Below, piece by piece: positions 35,068 to 45,440 of a stretch of DNA of 64,000 nt (within the stretch, counting starts at the first letter, position 1; each line of letters begins with the position of its first letter). Source of the DNA: Ectothiorhodospira shaposhnikovii. Lineage in GTDB: Bacteria; Pseudomonadota; Gammaproteobacteria; Ectothiorhodospirales; Ectothiorhodospiraceae. The notes below the pieces were generated by a model. The model was not told the DNA's origin. It saw nothing but the letters and a program-made list of their open reading frames with translations, and did not search any database. Location of the stretch: the NCBI RefSeq assembly GCF_016584105.1, contig NZ_NRSM01000019.1, forward strand, positions 1 to 64,000. Direction: 5' to 3'. The translations under genes were made by a program, and so were the position numbers.

Positions 35068-36167
35068 GGCTTGACCTCCTTGCGCGGATGGTCGTGGTTG
35101 TCGCCGCTGTCCTCATGCTCCAGATCGGGTGGGGCGAAGGTGTCGGTGAACAGGCTTTTCAGATCGAAGCTGGAGCGTTGGCCCAGGTCATCGAAATGGC
35201 GTTCCAGGAAGCCGTCGGCCCAGGCCCGGCCCCGGTCACGGAGGTGGGTGAGGTAATTCCACTCGGCGTTGAGCTTGCTGGAGGCGTCCAGATCCTTGAG
35301 TTCCTCGTGGGCGTGGATCAGGTGCACGAAGATGTCCCGGTAGCGTTCCGATTCCAGCTGCTCCGCCTCGATCAGCTGGTGGAGCAGCTCGATGGCGCGC
35401 AGTTCCTTGATCAGGCTGGCGTTGAAGGTGATCTCGTTGAGCCGGTTGATGATGTCCCGGCCGGTGCGGGGTAGTTCTTCCCTTACCATCGGGTTGATTT
35501 GCACGATGATCAGGTCGCGGGTGGCGGTGTCCTCCACCAGGGGGTAGAGGGCCGGGTTGCCGATGTAGCCGCCGTCCCAGTAGGCCTCGCCGTTGATCTC
35601 CACCGCCTGGAACATGAAGGGCAGGCAGGCGGAGGCCATCACCGTGTCCACGGTCAGTTCGGGTTGGGTGAAGATGCGGCCTCGTCCGGTGCGCACGTTG
35701 GTGGCGGTGACGAAGACCTTAAGTTCACTGCAGTGGTTGACCCGTTCGAAATCGATCTGCTCGGCCACCAGGTCCCTCAGGGGGTTGATGTTGAGAGGGT
35801 TGAGTTCGTAGGGGGAGAACTGCCGGGTGAGCTGTTCGAAGAAGAGGTAGCCCGGTGAATGGTCCATGCTGAAACGACCGGTGAGCCGATCCCAGATCGT
35901 GCGCTGGATGGGGGAGAAGCGGGCGGCGTCGCTGACGGCCTTCCAGAAGGCGGTGAGGGCGTTGCGGGCGCCTTCCCGGCCGCCCCGGTCCAGCCCGTCG
36001 ACCATGACCACGGCGTTCATGGCGCCGGCGCTGGTGCCGCTGACGCTGCTGATGTGGATACGGGGGTCCGCCAGCAGGCGGTCCAGGACGCCCCAGGTGA
36101 GTGCGCCGTGGGCGCCGCCCCCCTGCAGGGCCAGATCCACGGTCTTGCGGGGTGTGCTGTTGCTCAT
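35064..36167 (-). CDS. Patatin-like phospholipase/esterase
   Basis: A 367-residue cytoplasmic acyl hydrolase. It shows the oxyanion-hole motif LALQGGGAHGALTWG, the nucleophile elbow SGTSAGAMNA and the catalytic Asp in WDGGYIGNPAL, so the Ser-Asp dyad is intact. A C-terminal helical part of about 130 residues follows. Patatin-type hydrolases act on phospholipids or on intracellular polyhydroxybutyrate granules. The overlapping GntP permease gene makes the second option attractive, but the sequence alone does not decide it. Confidence 0.82.
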   Translation of the reverse strand: MSNSTPRKTVDLALQGGGAHGALTWGVLDRLLADPRIHISSVSGTSAGAMNAVVMVDGLDRGGREGARNALTAFWKAVSDAARFSPIQRTIWDRLTGRFSMDHSPGYLFFEQLTRQFSPYELNPLNINPLRDLVAEQIDFERVNHCSELKVFVTATNVRTGRGRIFTQPELTVDTVMASACLPFMFQAVEINGEAYWDGGYIGNPALYPLVEDTATRDLIIVQINPMVREELPRTGRDIINRLNEITFNASLIKELRAIELLHQLIEAEQLESERYRDIFVHLIHAHEELKDLDASSKLNAEWNYLTHLRDRGRAWADGFLERHFDDLGQRSSFDLKSLFTDTFAPPDLEHEDSGDNHDHPRKEVKP

Positions 36168-36277
36168 TGGTCACTGATTCCGGTGTGAGCTTGGTTCTAT
36201 TGCAACGCAGCAGCGGGGGGATGTCCAGTCCTGGAGGAGGGGACGTTCCTTCCAGTTATTCCCGGGTATTTTTGTCA

Positions 36278-36377
36278 CCTGTCACTCCCGTGCAAGCGGG
36301 AGCCCAGGGTTTTCTGTTCCGTCACTGGATTCCCGCTTTCGCGGGAATGACGAGGGAGTTAGCGGGAATGACGGGTG
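36278..36377. repeat. REP-type palindromic element pair
   Basis: Two hairpins lie close together: CTCCCG/CGGGAG around 36284-36302 and ATTCCCGC TTTC GCGGGAAT around 36330-36350, followed by a further partial copy (GCGGGAATGACG). This matches the widespread GCGGGAATGAC REP words of gammaproteobacteria. It lies between the ends/starts of the rnf and patatin units and may protect or end the rnf transcript. Confidence 0.65.
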
Positions 36378-36389
36378 GGGCAGGCCGGA

Positions 36390-36656
36390 TCAATCGTCGT
36401 CGTCATCATCATCGTCATCGGACAGGTCCACGGTGATGGGGCGATAGATCTCCACCCGGTCCCCTTCCTGCACCGGGTTGTCCAGCTTGCAGAACTTGCC
36501 GTAGATGCCCACCTTCTGATTGTCCAGATCAATGCCCGGAAACCGCTTGAGGATGCCGGACTGCTCAATGGCCTGCTGCACGGTGGCCCCTTCCGGTAGT
36601 TCCACCTGCAGCCAGGCCTGGTTGCCGGGCTCACTGTAGGCTACGCCGACTTTCAT
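36390..36656 (-). CDS. rnfH: RnfH-family protein with poly-aspartate tail
   Basis: An 88-residue small protein of the RnfH (ubiquitin-like fold) family, last gene of the rnf operon: KVGVAYSEPGNQAWLQVELPEG, GIYGKFCKLDNPVQEGDRVEIYRPI. Its exact role is unknown; in Azotobacter it belongs to the nif-linked rnf1 operon. The protein ends in nine consecutive Asp codons (36393-36419), made of a GAC/GAT trinucleotide tract. Confidence 0.88.
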   Translation of the reverse strand: MKVGVAYSEPGNQAWLQVELPEGATVQQAIEQSGILKRFPGIDLDNQKVGIYGKFCKLDNPVQEGDRVEIYRPITVDLSDDDDDDDDD

Positions 36657-36683
36657 GGATGTATTCCTCCCAAGCCTGTCATG

Positions 36684-37382
36684 TCATGAAGATGTGGCCG
36701 GGGTCGCCGCCAGCGCTGTCCGCGCCGCCAGCCGGGCATCCAGCACCCGTTTGCCCGCCAGGATGAAGCCCAGGGCCAGGAAGGCGCCTGGAGGCAGGAT
36801 CATGAGCAAAACGCCCCGGTATTCGGGAATCAGGGTCATCTCCATCCAGGCAAAACCATCCCCCAGCAGCAGGTGGGCATCGGCAAACAGGGTGCCGCTG
36901 CCCGGGATCTCGCGTACGGCTCCCAGAACCACCAGGATCACGGTGAAACCCACCCCCATGGCCAGACCGTCCACCATGGCCCGATGCACCGGCTGGCGGG
37001 ATGCGAAGGACTCGGCCCGGCCCAGGATGGCGCAGTTGGTGACGATGAGGGGGATGAACAGGCCCAGTGCCTTGTGCATTTCATACAGGTAGGCATTCAT
37101 CACCAGGTCCACCAGGGTCACCAGGCTGGCGATCAGCAGAATGAAGACCGGAATCCGCACCTCGGGGGTGATGATGGTCCGGAACATGGAGACCAAAAGC
37201 CCCGAGGCCACCATGACGAAGGTGGTGGCCAGGCCCATGCCCAGTCCGTTGGTGGCGGTGCCCGTGACCGCCAGCAACGGGCACAGGGCCAGCATCTGGG
37301 CCATGACCACGTTGTTGTCCCAGATGCCGTCCCGGAACAGACGGCGATAGTCCTCCAGCAGTGCCTTGGCGCTTTGGGTCAT
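36684..37382 (-). CDS. rnfE: Rnf electron-transport complex subunit E
   Basis: A 232-residue inner-membrane protein with six helices. Family marks are DNNVVMAQMLALCPLLAVTGTATNGLGMG at the start, the central FIPLIVTNCAILGRAESFA and a C-terminal GVLLMILPPGAFLALGFIL. RnfE pairs with its homologue RnfA around a membrane iron-sulfur centre in the Rnf complex, which uses ion-motive force to reduce ferredoxin or flavodoxin. The start overlaps rnfG. Confidence 0.92.
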   Translation of the reverse strand: MTQSAKALLEDYRRLFRDGIWDNNVVMAQMLALCPLLAVTGTATNGLGMGLATTFVMVASGLLVSMFRTIITPEVRIPVFILLIASLVTLVDLVMNAYLYEMHKALGLFIPLIVTNCAILGRAESFASRQPVHRAMVDGLAMGVGFTVILVVLGAVREIPGSGTLFADAHLLLGDGFAWMEMTLIPEYRGVLLMILPPGAFLALGFILAGKRVLDARLAARTALAATPATSS

Positions 37383-38107
37383 GAGTGTATCTCCGGCAGA
37401 TTCCGGGCGGGCGGGGATGTCCTGGGGGGCTCGGGGGAGGCAGAATCCTGTATGGCCGTCGGCATCGGCTCATCCGGAGCATCCGGGGCCCGTTGCAGCA
37501 GTTCCGACTGATGGGCATGGAACAGGGTCAGCCCGTCCCGCACGGCGTTCACCACCGCCCGGGGGGTGATGGTGGCCCCGGTGAATTGGTCGAAGGGACC
37601 GCCGTCCTTCTGTACCGCCCAGCGGGGGGCGGGAAGGGCGCTGAAGCTCAGGCCGTCGAAGGACAGGATCCATGGATCACGATTCACCTCTATCTTGTCG
37701 CCCAGCCCCGGGGTTTCCTTGTGTTGCAGCACCCGTACGCCCAGCACTTCACCCGCGGCATCCACGCCCATGAGGATATGGATGGGGCCGGCATAACCCC
37801 GCCCTTGAACCCGGAACGCCACGCCGGATACCCGGCCTTCCTGTCGGGCCCGGTAAACCTCCAGGGAGCGTCCGTCTTCGGTGCGCAGGGTATGGATGTC
37901 CTCCTGGGGGCGGTTGTCGTGCATCTGCGCGGGCAGGACCTGTTCCAGGGTGCGGCGGAAATCCTCGGCGCGACGCTCGGCGATGGTGTCCCGTGTCTGC
38001 AGGTCGGCAATCACCAGCACGGCGCTGGCCAGCAGGGCGATGCCCCCCAGCAAAGTGGCCTGGTAGCCGACCCGTTTGCGGTAGGTGGGTTGTGCCAGGG
38101 TGGTCAT
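37379..38107 (-). CDS. rnfG: Rnf electron-transport complex subunit G (FMN protein)
   Basis: A 242-residue protein with one N-terminal membrane helix (ATLLGGIALLASAVLVIADL) and a periplasmic FMN-binding domain. The covalent FMN attachment motif appears as FTGATITPRAV (Thr linked to FMN, about residue 175-180). It is part of the electron path across the membrane in Rnf. The C-terminal 45 residues are a Pro- and Ala-rich extension not usual in the family. Its start and stop overlap the neighbouring rnf genes. Confidence 0.92.
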   Translation of the reverse strand: MTTLAQPTYRKRVGYQATLLGGIALLASAVLVIADLQTRDTIAERRAEDFRRTLEQVLPAQMHDNRPQEDIHTLRTEDGRSLEVYRARQEGRVSGVAFRVQGRGYAGPIHILMGVDAAGEVLGVRVLQHKETPGLGDKIEVNRDPWILSFDGLSFSALPAPRWAVQKDGGPFDQFTGATITPRAVVNAVRDGLTLFHAHQSELLQRAPDAPDEPMPTAIQDSASPEPPRTSPPARNLPEIHS

Positions 38108-39210
38108 GGGCGTTTCTCCTGGGCCGGTGCCGGTGCTTCCGTGTTTTTCATCGGCAGGGGCTTCCCGCGCCGGGTGCGGCCATAGGCGCGGGGACGCAGG
38201 TAGTGGTCGATCAGGGGTGTGAGGGCATTCATGAGGATCACGGCGAAGGCGGCGCCTTCCGGATAGCCGCCCCAGGTGCGGATGACATAGATGAGCAGGC
38301 CGCAGCCGGCCCCGAACAGCAGTCGTCCTGCCACGGTGCTGGGAGAGGTGACCGGATCGGTGATAATGAAAAAGGCCACCAGCATGGCCGCACCGGAGAA
38401 CAGGTGCAGACCGGGTCCGGCATAACGCTCCGGGTCGATGAGCATGAACACGGTGGACAGGATCACCAGGGTGCCCAGCATGGCCACCGGGACGTCCCAG
38501 GTGATGATGCGTTTGGCCATGAGCAGTAGCCCTCCCGCCAGGAGCAGCAGGGCGGAACCTTCACCCAGGCTGCTGGGTACGAAGCCCAGGGCCTGCTGGA
38601 GCGGGGCATAGACTCCGGGCAGGGTCTCGGACAGCCCCAGGTCCCGGCTGAAGCCGGTCTGGGCCTCGCCCAGCACCGTGGCGCCGGTGACGGCATCGGG
38701 AATCGCCGCCAGGCCGAAGGTGATGGCCAGCCCTTCCAGGAAGCCGGGGGCACCCTCTGAAAACAGGGGGGAGGGGGTGATCCAGGTGGTCATCTCCAGG
38801 GGGAAGGAGACCAGCAGGGCCACCCGCGCCAGCATGGCTGGGTTGAACAAGTTCTGGCCCAGGCCGCCGAAGACATGCTTGCCGACGATGATGGCAAAGG
38901 CCGCCCCCAGCACGCCGATCCACCAGGGCGCCCACGGTGGCAGGGTCAGGGCCAGCAGCAGGCCGGTGACGATGGCCGAGCCGTCCATCAGGAACGGCGA
39001 TACCGGCCGCCCGGCGATGCGCAGGCACAGGGCCTCGAACAGCACGGCGGCCAGAATGGTGATCAGCAGCAGGTTCAGGGCCGGCCAGCCGAACAGGTAG
39101 ACGCCGAAGGCGGTGGCCGGGAGCAGGGCCAGGGTGACCCAGCCCATGTTCCAGGCCACGCTGCCGGGGGCGTGGGTATGGGGGCCGCTGACGGGGGTGG
39201 TCTGAGTCAT
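38104..39210 (-). CDS. rnfD: Rnf electron-transport complex subunit D
   Basis: A 368-residue inner-membrane protein with about ten helices, homologous to NqrB. Visible are SVAWNMGWVTLALLPATAFGVYLFG, FLMDGSAIVTGLLLALTLPPWAPWW, LGQNLFNPAMLARVALLVSFP and the flavin-attachment segment DAVTGATVL. It forms the ion-translocating core with RnfA, E and G. The start lies four bases after the rnfC stop and the end overlaps rnfG. Confidence 0.93.
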   Translation of the reverse strand: MTQTTPVSGPHTHAPGSVAWNMGWVTLALLPATAFGVYLFGWPALNLLLITILAAVLFEALCLRIAGRPVSPFLMDGSAIVTGLLLALTLPPWAPWWIGVLGAAFAIIVGKHVFGGLGQNLFNPAMLARVALLVSFPLEMTTWITPSPLFSEGAPGFLEGLAITFGLAAIPDAVTGATVLGEAQTGFSRDLGLSETLPGVYAPLQQALGFVPSSLGEGSALLLLAGGLLLMAKRIITWDVPVAMLGTLVILSTVFMLIDPERYAGPGLHLFSGAAMLVAFFIITDPVTSPSTVAGRLLFGAGCGLLIYVIRTWGGYPEGAAFAVILMNALTPLIDHYLRPRAYGRTRRGKPLPMKNTEAPAPAQEKRP

Positions 39211-39213
39211 GGG

Positions 39214-40764
39214 TTAGGCCTCTGCCTGATCGGCGGCGGGGGTCTTTGGGGTCTCCTTGGCGGTGGCCGCCTTGGCGGCGCGGGCGGCCTTGGCTTCTTC
39301 GGCCTTGCGCTTGGCTGCCTCGCGCTCCGCCTTGCGTCGTTCCGCTGCCTCGGCCTTGGCCCGGGCTTCCGCCTCCTGGCGTTCCCTGCGTTGCTGGGCC
39401 AGCCGCTTGATCTCCTCCTGGCGGCGCTGCTGCTCCCGTCTGGCCCCCAGCACCCCCTTGGCATGGTGGAAGAACTGCACCAGAGGGATATGGGACGGGC
39501 AGACATAGGAGCAGGAACCGCAGGCCACGCAGTCCATCAGGCCGTAATCGACGGCGCCGTCCATGTCTTCCTTGCGGATCCTTGCCGCCATCTCCAGAGG
39601 CATGAGACCACAGGGGCATGCCGCCACGCAGCGTCCGCAGCGGATGCAGGGCATGGTCTCGCCGATGTTGATCTCCTCCTCGGTGAGGGCAATGATCCCG
39701 TTGCTGCCCTTGATGACCGGCACCTGGGCATGGGGCATCACCTGGCCCATCATGGGGCCACCCATCAGCAGGCGGGCCGGTGGCTGCCGGGTGCCGCCGC
39801 AATGGGCCAGCAGGTCTTCCACCCGGGTGCCCAGCAGGACCTCCAGGTTGGCGGGACGCTGGACCGCGCCGCCGCCCACGGTGACGATGCGGGAGATCAG
39901 CGGGCGTTGCATGCGCACCGCCCGGTGGACGGCGTAGGCCGTCCCCACGTTGTGGACGATCACGCCGATGTCGGCCCCCAGCTTGCCGGCCGGGATCTCG
40001 CGGCCGGTGACCGCCTTGATCATGTGTTTTTCCGAACCCATGGGATAACGGGTGGGGACCGCCATGGCCTCGATGGTGTCCATCTCGTAAAGGCGTGCCT
40101 GCAGTGCGGCCAGGGCTTCGGGTTTGTTGTCCTCCACCACCACCAGGGCGCGCCGCGCCCCCAGGGCATGGCGCATGATGCGGATGCCGTCCACCACCTC
40201 GTCGGTGCGTTCCCGCATCAGGCGGTCATCGCAGGTGAGATAGGGCTCGCATTCGGAGCCATTGATGATGAGGGTATCGATGTGATGCCGGGACCCCAGG
40301 TTCAGCTTGATGGCGGCGGGGAAGGTGGCCCCACCCATGCCCACCACGCCGGCCTCGGCCACCCGTCGGGCGATGGCTTCCGGTTCCAGGTTCAGGGCAT
40401 GCTCCGGGTCCGGGTCCTCCAGCCAGCGATCCTCTCCGTCCGGTTCGATGACGATGGTCTCCACCGGCAGACCGCTGGGATGGGGGGCGGGATGGGGTTC
40501 CACTCCCAGGATCCGGCCCGAGGTGGGCGCATGCACGGCCGCCGACACGGCGCCGTCGCCGCGGGCGATCATCTGGCCCTTTAGGACGGTATCGCCGGCC
40601 TTGACCACCGGACGGGCGGCGGCACCGATATGCTGCTGCACCGGCAGATAGAGCCGTGCCGGCATGGGCAGGCACTCGATGGGCAGTCCGCTGGTGGCCT
40701 GCTTGCGGTCATCGGGGTGGACGCCGCCCTGGAACACGGGACGTTTGCGCTTGAACAGGAACAT
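39214..40764 (-). CDS. rnfC: Rnf electron-transport complex subunit C
   Basis: A 516-residue membrane-associated protein that takes electrons from NADH. Start at ATG 40764 (MFLFKRKRPVFQGGVHPDDRK) with GGTGCTCC upstream. Two [4Fe-4S] motifs are seen, CIRCGRCVAACPCG and CVACGSCSYVCPS (about residues 370-425), after the NADH/FMN-binding region (GGATFPAAIKL, VNGSECEPYLTCDD-like). The last 80 residues are a charged Ala/Lys/Glu-rich helix, as in other RnfC proteins. Second in line after rnfB in the operon. Confidence 0.93.
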   Translation of the reverse strand: MFLFKRKRPVFQGGVHPDDRKQATSGLPIECLPMPARLYLPVQQHIGAAARPVVKAGDTVLKGQMIARGDGAVSAAVHAPTSGRILGVEPHPAPHPSGLPVETIVIEPDGEDRWLEDPDPEHALNLEPEAIARRVAEAGVVGMGGATFPAAIKLNLGSRHHIDTLIINGSECEPYLTCDDRLMRERTDEVVDGIRIMRHALGARRALVVVEDNKPEALAALQARLYEMDTIEAMAVPTRYPMGSEKHMIKAVTGREIPAGKLGADIGVIVHNVGTAYAVHRAVRMQRPLISRIVTVGGGAVQRPANLEVLLGTRVEDLLAHCGGTRQPPARLLMGGPMMGQVMPHAQVPVIKGSNGIIALTEEEINIGETMPCIRCGRCVAACPCGLMPLEMAARIRKEDMDGAVDYGLMDCVACGSCSYVCPSHIPLVQFFHHAKGVLGARREQQRRQEEIKRLAQQRRERQEAEARAKAEAAERRKAEREAAKRKAEEAKAARAAKAATAKETPKTPAADQAEA

Positions 40765-40775
40765 GGGGAGCACCT

Positions 40776-41315
40776 TCAGGCCGATTTGGGTTTGGGCCAG
40801 TGCCAGCGGCGCAGGCTGGGGGCTTCCGGCACCAGGCTCAGGCCCTGGGTGGGACAGACCTCCACGCATTTGCCGCAACCATTGCAGGCCTCGACGAAGA
40901 CCGTATGGATCTGCCGGTTGGCGCCCATGATGGCGTCGGTGGCGCAGACCTTGTAACAACGGGTGCAGCCGTTGCACTGATCGGGATCGATCACCGCAAA
41001 GGCGGGGACTTCCTCACCCATGGCGGACAGGTCCACGGTGATGTCCAGCTTGTCGGCCAGTTGCTGGGCCAGGAGTTTGCCGCCCGGCGGGCACAGGGTG
41101 ACGGGAGCCTCACGGGACGCCAGGGCCTGGGCGGCACTGGGGCACCCGGGCAGGCCGCACTGGCCGCAGTTGGTGCCGGGCAGCAGGGCCTCGATTTCGT
41201 CCACCAAGGGGTCCTTTTCCACCCTCAGGTACTTGGCGGCCATGCCCAGGCCGTAGCCCAGGAGCAGGCCCATGGTGGTGAGGATGAAAATCGCGGAAAG
41301 CAGGGATGGTTCCAT
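40776..41315 (-). CDS. rnfB: Rnf electron-transport complex subunit B (ferredoxin-like)
   Basis: A 179-residue protein with an N-terminal membrane helix (SAIFILTTMGLLLGYGLGMAAKYL). A four-Cys cluster site follows (NCGQCGLPGC, then LCPPGG), and then two ferredoxin-type sites (CNGCTRCYKVC and CNGCGKCVEVC). It carries electrons from the membrane core to soluble ferredoxin or flavodoxin, the likely donor to nitrogenase here. It sits between rnfA and rnfC in the operon. Confidence 0.94.
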   Translation of the reverse strand: MEPSLLSAIFILTTMGLLLGYGLGMAAKYLRVEKDPLVDEIEALLPGTNCGQCGLPGCPSAAQALASREAPVTLCPPGGKLLAQQLADKLDITVDLSAMGEEVPAFAVIDPDQCNGCTRCYKVCATDAIMGANRQIHTVFVEACNGCGKCVEVCPTQGLSLVPEAPSLRRWHWPKPKSA

Positions 41316-41336
41316 CGGAAGTTCCTCCTGTCGCGG

Positions 41337-41918
41337 TCAGGCGAAGTTGAGTCCGGCAAAACCCATGAAGGCCAGGGACAGCAGGCCGGCGACGATGAAG
41401 CCAATGGGGGCGCCTGCAAAGGCGGCCGGCACGTTGCTGATGGCCAGGCGTTCCCGCAGGGCGGCGAAGATCACCATCACCAGGGTGAAGCCCAGGGCCG
41501 CGCCCAGGCCGAAGGTGACGCTCTGTAGAAAACCATGGCCCTCCTGCACGTTGAGCAGGGCCACCCCCAGCACCGCGCAGTTGGTGGTGATCAGGGGCAG
41601 GAAAATCCCCAGCACCTGGTAGAGGGCGGCGCTGGTCTTGCGGATGACCATCTCGGTGAACTGCACCACGGCGGCGATCACCAGAATGAAGGACAGGATG
41701 CGCAGAAAGCCCAGGTCCAGTGGCGCCAGCACGAAATACTCCAGCAGCCAGCCGGCCACGGAGGCCAGGGTGAGCACGAAGGTGGTGGCCAGGCCCATGC
41801 TCAGGGCCGTGTCCAGTTTGTTGGAGACACCCATGAAGGGGCACAGCCCCAGGAATTGCACCAGCACCACGTTGTTCACCAGGGCGGTGCCCACGAGTAG
41901 CAGCATGAACTCTGTCAC
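41337..41918 (-). CDS. rnfA: Rnf electron-transport complex subunit A
   Basis: A 193-residue inner-membrane protein with six helices and the two conserved Cys segments [17 protein letters not shown] and [15 protein letters not shown]. Start chosen at GTG 41918 because [16 protein letters not shown] matches the family N terminus and AAGGATCC lies six bases upstream; a longer in-frame ORF to 42101 would run through the promoter. First gene of rnfABCDGEH, just downstream of a sigma-54 promoter. Confidence 0.92.
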   Translation of the reverse strand: MTEFMLLLVGTALVNNVVLVQFLGLCPFMGVSNKLDTALSMGLATTFVLTLASVAGWLLEYFVLAPLDLGFLRILSFILVIAAVVQFTEMVIRKTSAALYQVLGIFLPLITTNCAVLGVALLNVQEGHGFLQSVTFGLGAALGFTLVMVIFAALRERLAISNVPAAFAGAPIGFIVAGLLSLAFMGFAGLNFA

Positions 41919-41952
41919 GGTCGGATCCTTCGGTTCAGTTGACGGAAGGAAG

Positions 41953-41968
41953 TGCATCTTGTGTGCCA
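41953..41968 (-). promoter_or_regulatory. Sigma-54 promoter of the rnf operon
   Basis: On the minus strand the sequence reads TGGCACACAAGATGCA. The -24 GG and -12 GC are at exact spacing and only one base of the TTGCA element differs. Transcription is expected from about 41942, leaving a leader of about 24 bases with the AAGGATCC ribosome site before GTG 41918. Confidence 0.8.
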
Positions 41969-41977
41969 GTTGTCCCG

Positions 41978-41994
41978 TGCACGGTGAAGGTGCG
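41978..41994. promoter_or_regulatory. NtrC-type binding site, distal
   Basis: TGCACG-GTGAA-GGTGCG fits the NtrC dyad TGCACY-N5-RGTGCA with two mismatches at the outer positions. It centres about 184 bp upstream of the predicted nifL start point. Confidence 0.55.
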
Positions 41995-42019
41995 TGAATT
42001 CCTGGGTCTTGCGGGGGGT

Positions 42020-42036
42020 TGCACTGTACTGGTGCG
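42020..42036. promoter_or_regulatory. NtrC-type binding site, proximal
   Basis: TGCACT-GTACT-GGTGCG fits the NtrC dyad with one mismatch. It centres about 142 bp upstream of the predicted nifL start point, a position like that of the NtrC sites at Klebsiella nifLA. It lies 42 bp (four helical turns) from the distal site. Confidence 0.65.
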
Positions 42037-42044
42037 AAATTTTC

Positions 42045-42060
42045 TGTGCGGATCGTGACA
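42045..42060. promoter_or_regulatory. NifA upstream activator site 1
   Basis: TGT-GCGGATCGTG-ACA is an exact TGT-N10-ACA NifA site. It centres about 110 bp upstream of the rnfA start point and about 118 bp upstream of that of nifL. Confidence 0.75.
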
Positions 42061-42084
42061 GCGTGGGCAGGCTGGGATGGGTTC

Positions 42085-42100
42085 TGTAGGGAAGGCGACA
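42085..42100. promoter_or_regulatory. NifA upstream activator site 2
   Basis: TGT-AGGGAAGGCG-ACA is a second exact TGT-N10-ACA site exactly 40 bp from site 1. It centres about 150 bp upstream of the rnfA start point and about 78 bp upstream of that of nifL. Confidence 0.72.
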
Positions 42101-42143
42101 ATGGCCCGTCGGTCTTGTCCGGGAAATACCGGGCATGTTGTGC

Positions 42144-42159
42144 TGGCCTGGATGTTGCA
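42144..42159 (+). promoter_or_regulatory. Sigma-54 promoter of nifLA
   Basis: TGGCCTGGATGTTGCA has GG and GC at the exact -24/-12 spacing and a perfect TTGCA. Transcription is predicted from about 42170, giving a 37-base leader before the nifL start. Confidence 0.8.
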
Positions 42160-42167
42160 GGGTATGA

Positions 42168-43781
<1,614 letters not shown>

Positions 43782-43795
43782 CCCAGGGAAGCCTC

Positions 43796-45364
43796 ATGGT
43801 AATGTCTTCTTCAGCCTTAAGAGAGAATGGCGGGCAGCGCGCCGGTCTGGTGGAGATGCAGCTGGATGCCCTCTATCAGGTGAGCCAGGTGCTCAGCCGT
43901 TCGGCGGACCTGCGCGAGATCCTCTCCGACGTGCTCCATGTGCTGCACGAGGCCGCCGACATGCAGCGGGGCATGGTGTCGTTGCTGGATCCCTCCAGTG
44001 GTGAACTGATGGTGGGGGCCGCCCATACCGGCCATCGCGAGCAACTGGAAAAGGTGCGCTACCGTCCCGGCGAGGGTGTGGTGGGGGCGATCCTGAAGGA
44101 GGGTGATACCCTGGTGATCCGGCGCATCGCCGACGAGCCCCGGTTTCTGGACCGCCTGCGTCTGTATGTCCCGGACCTGCCGTTCATCGGCGTGCCCATT
44201 CAGGCGGGAGACGAAGCCCCCATCGGGGTGTTGGCCGCCCAGCCGGCCGCCGACGACGGTCTGCTCACGGAGCGGGCCCGTTTCCTGGAGATGGTGGCCA
44301 ACCTGCTGGCCCAGACCGTGCGTCGGGCCTGGGACCTGGAAAAGGAACGCCAGGCGCTGACCGACGAGCGGGATCGTCTGCGCCGGGAGGTGCGAAGCGG
44401 TTATCACCTGGATAACGTCGTGGGCCATTCCCGGGAGATGCGCCGGGTGTTCGAGCAGGTGCGCCAGGTGGCCAAGTGGCACACCACGGTGCTGATCCGG
44501 GGCGAGACCGGCACCGGTAAGGAACTGATCGCCAACGCCATCCATTACAACTCTTCCCGGGCCAATGGTCCTTTCATCAAGCTCAACTGCGCGGCCCTGC
44601 CGGACAACCTGCTGGAAAGCGAACTGTTCGGCCATGAAAAGGGGGCCTTTACCGGTGCGGTGGCCCAGCGCAAGGGGCGGTTCGAGCAGGCCGACGGCGG
44701 CACCATCTTTCTTGACGAGATCGGCGAGATATCCCAGGCCTTCCAGGCCAAGCTGCTGAGGGTGTTGCAGGAAGGCGAGTTCGAACGGGTAGGCGGTACC
44801 CGTACCCTCAAGGTGGATGTACGGGTGGTGGCGGCCACCAACCGTCACCTGGAGGACGAAGTGGAGCAGGGGGAGTTTCGCGAGGACCTGTATTACCGGC
44901 TCAACGTGATGCCCATTTTCCTGCCCGCCCTGCGCAAGCGCACCGAGGACATCCCCGATCTGGCCCGCTTCCTGGTGGCCAAGCTGGCCCGGGCACAGGG
45001 GCGTCCCCTGGACATCACCGATGGTGCGATTCGCACCCTGATGCGCCACGACTGGCCGGGGAACGTGCGCGAGCTGGAGAACTGTCTGGAACGGGCGGCC
45101 ATCATGAGCGAGACCGGGACCATCGACCTGGACGCGATCCAGCTTACGGGGCTGGAGGACAAGCTGCCGACGGCGCGCAAGAATGGTGCGCCGGCCCCGG
45201 AAACGGATCTGGATGATCCGGAGCTGGATGAGCGGGAACGGGTGATTGCCGCCCTGGAACAGGCAGGCTGGGTGCAGGCCAAGGCGGCCCGTCTGCTGGG
45301 CATGACCCCACGCCAGATCGCCTACCGGATCCAGACCCTGAAGATTCGCGTCAAGCAGTTCTGA
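43796..45364 (+). CDS. nifA: NifA, sigma-54-dependent activator of nitrogen-fixation genes
   Basis: A 522-residue activator. The N-terminal GAF domain covers about 25-185, the AAA+ domain about 205-440 (RGETGTGKE, the sigma-54 contact loop [26 protein letters not shown]) and the C-terminal Fis-type helix-turn-helix [17 protein letters not shown]. There is no Cys cluster between the AAA+ and DNA-binding parts, so oxygen control should come through NifL, matching the adjacent nifL. It should bind TGT-N10-ACA sites, two of which lie ahead of rnfA and nifL. Start ATG 43796; ATG 43802 is possible. Confidence 0.94.
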   Translation: MVMSSSALRENGGQRAGLVEMQLDALYQVSQVLSRSADLREILSDVLHVLHEAADMQRGMVSLLDPSSGELMVGAAHTGHREQLEKVRYRPGEGVVGAILKEGDTLVIRRIADEPRFLDRLRLYVPDLPFIGVPIQAGDEAPIGVLAAQPAADDGLLTERARFLEMVANLLAQTVRRAWDLEKERQALTDERDRLRREVRSGYHLDNVVGHSREMRRVFEQVRQVAKWHTTVLIRGETGTGKELIANAIHYNSSRANGPFIKLNCAALPDNLLESELFGHEKGAFTGAVAQRKGRFEQADGGTIFLDEIGEISQAFQAKLLRVLQEGEFERVGGTRTLKVDVRVVAATNRHLEDEVEQGEFREDLYYRLNVMPIFLPALRKRTEDIPDLARFLVAKLARAQGRPLDITDGAIRTLMRHDWPGNVRELENCLERAAIMSETGTIDLDAIQLTGLEDKLPTARKNGAPAPETDLDDPELDERERVIAALEQAGWVQAKAARLLGMTPRQIAYRIQTLKIRVKQF

Positions 45365-45440
45365 GTCCGGCCCGGCAACCTGCTGATGCCCGTTCCCTTT
45401 TCTGGTACGCTTGGCGACTTGGTTCACCAGGCTGGCCCCC

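Noticed and set aside
36278-36377. CRISPR array or insertion-sequence end
   Set aside because: The palindromes are short, only two or three, irregularly spaced and match REP words; there are no spacers, cas genes or transposase.
41919-42101. Long form of rnfA starting at 42101
   Set aside because: It would translate through the sigma-54 promoter and NtrC/NifA sites; GTG 41918 has a good ribosome site and matches the family start.
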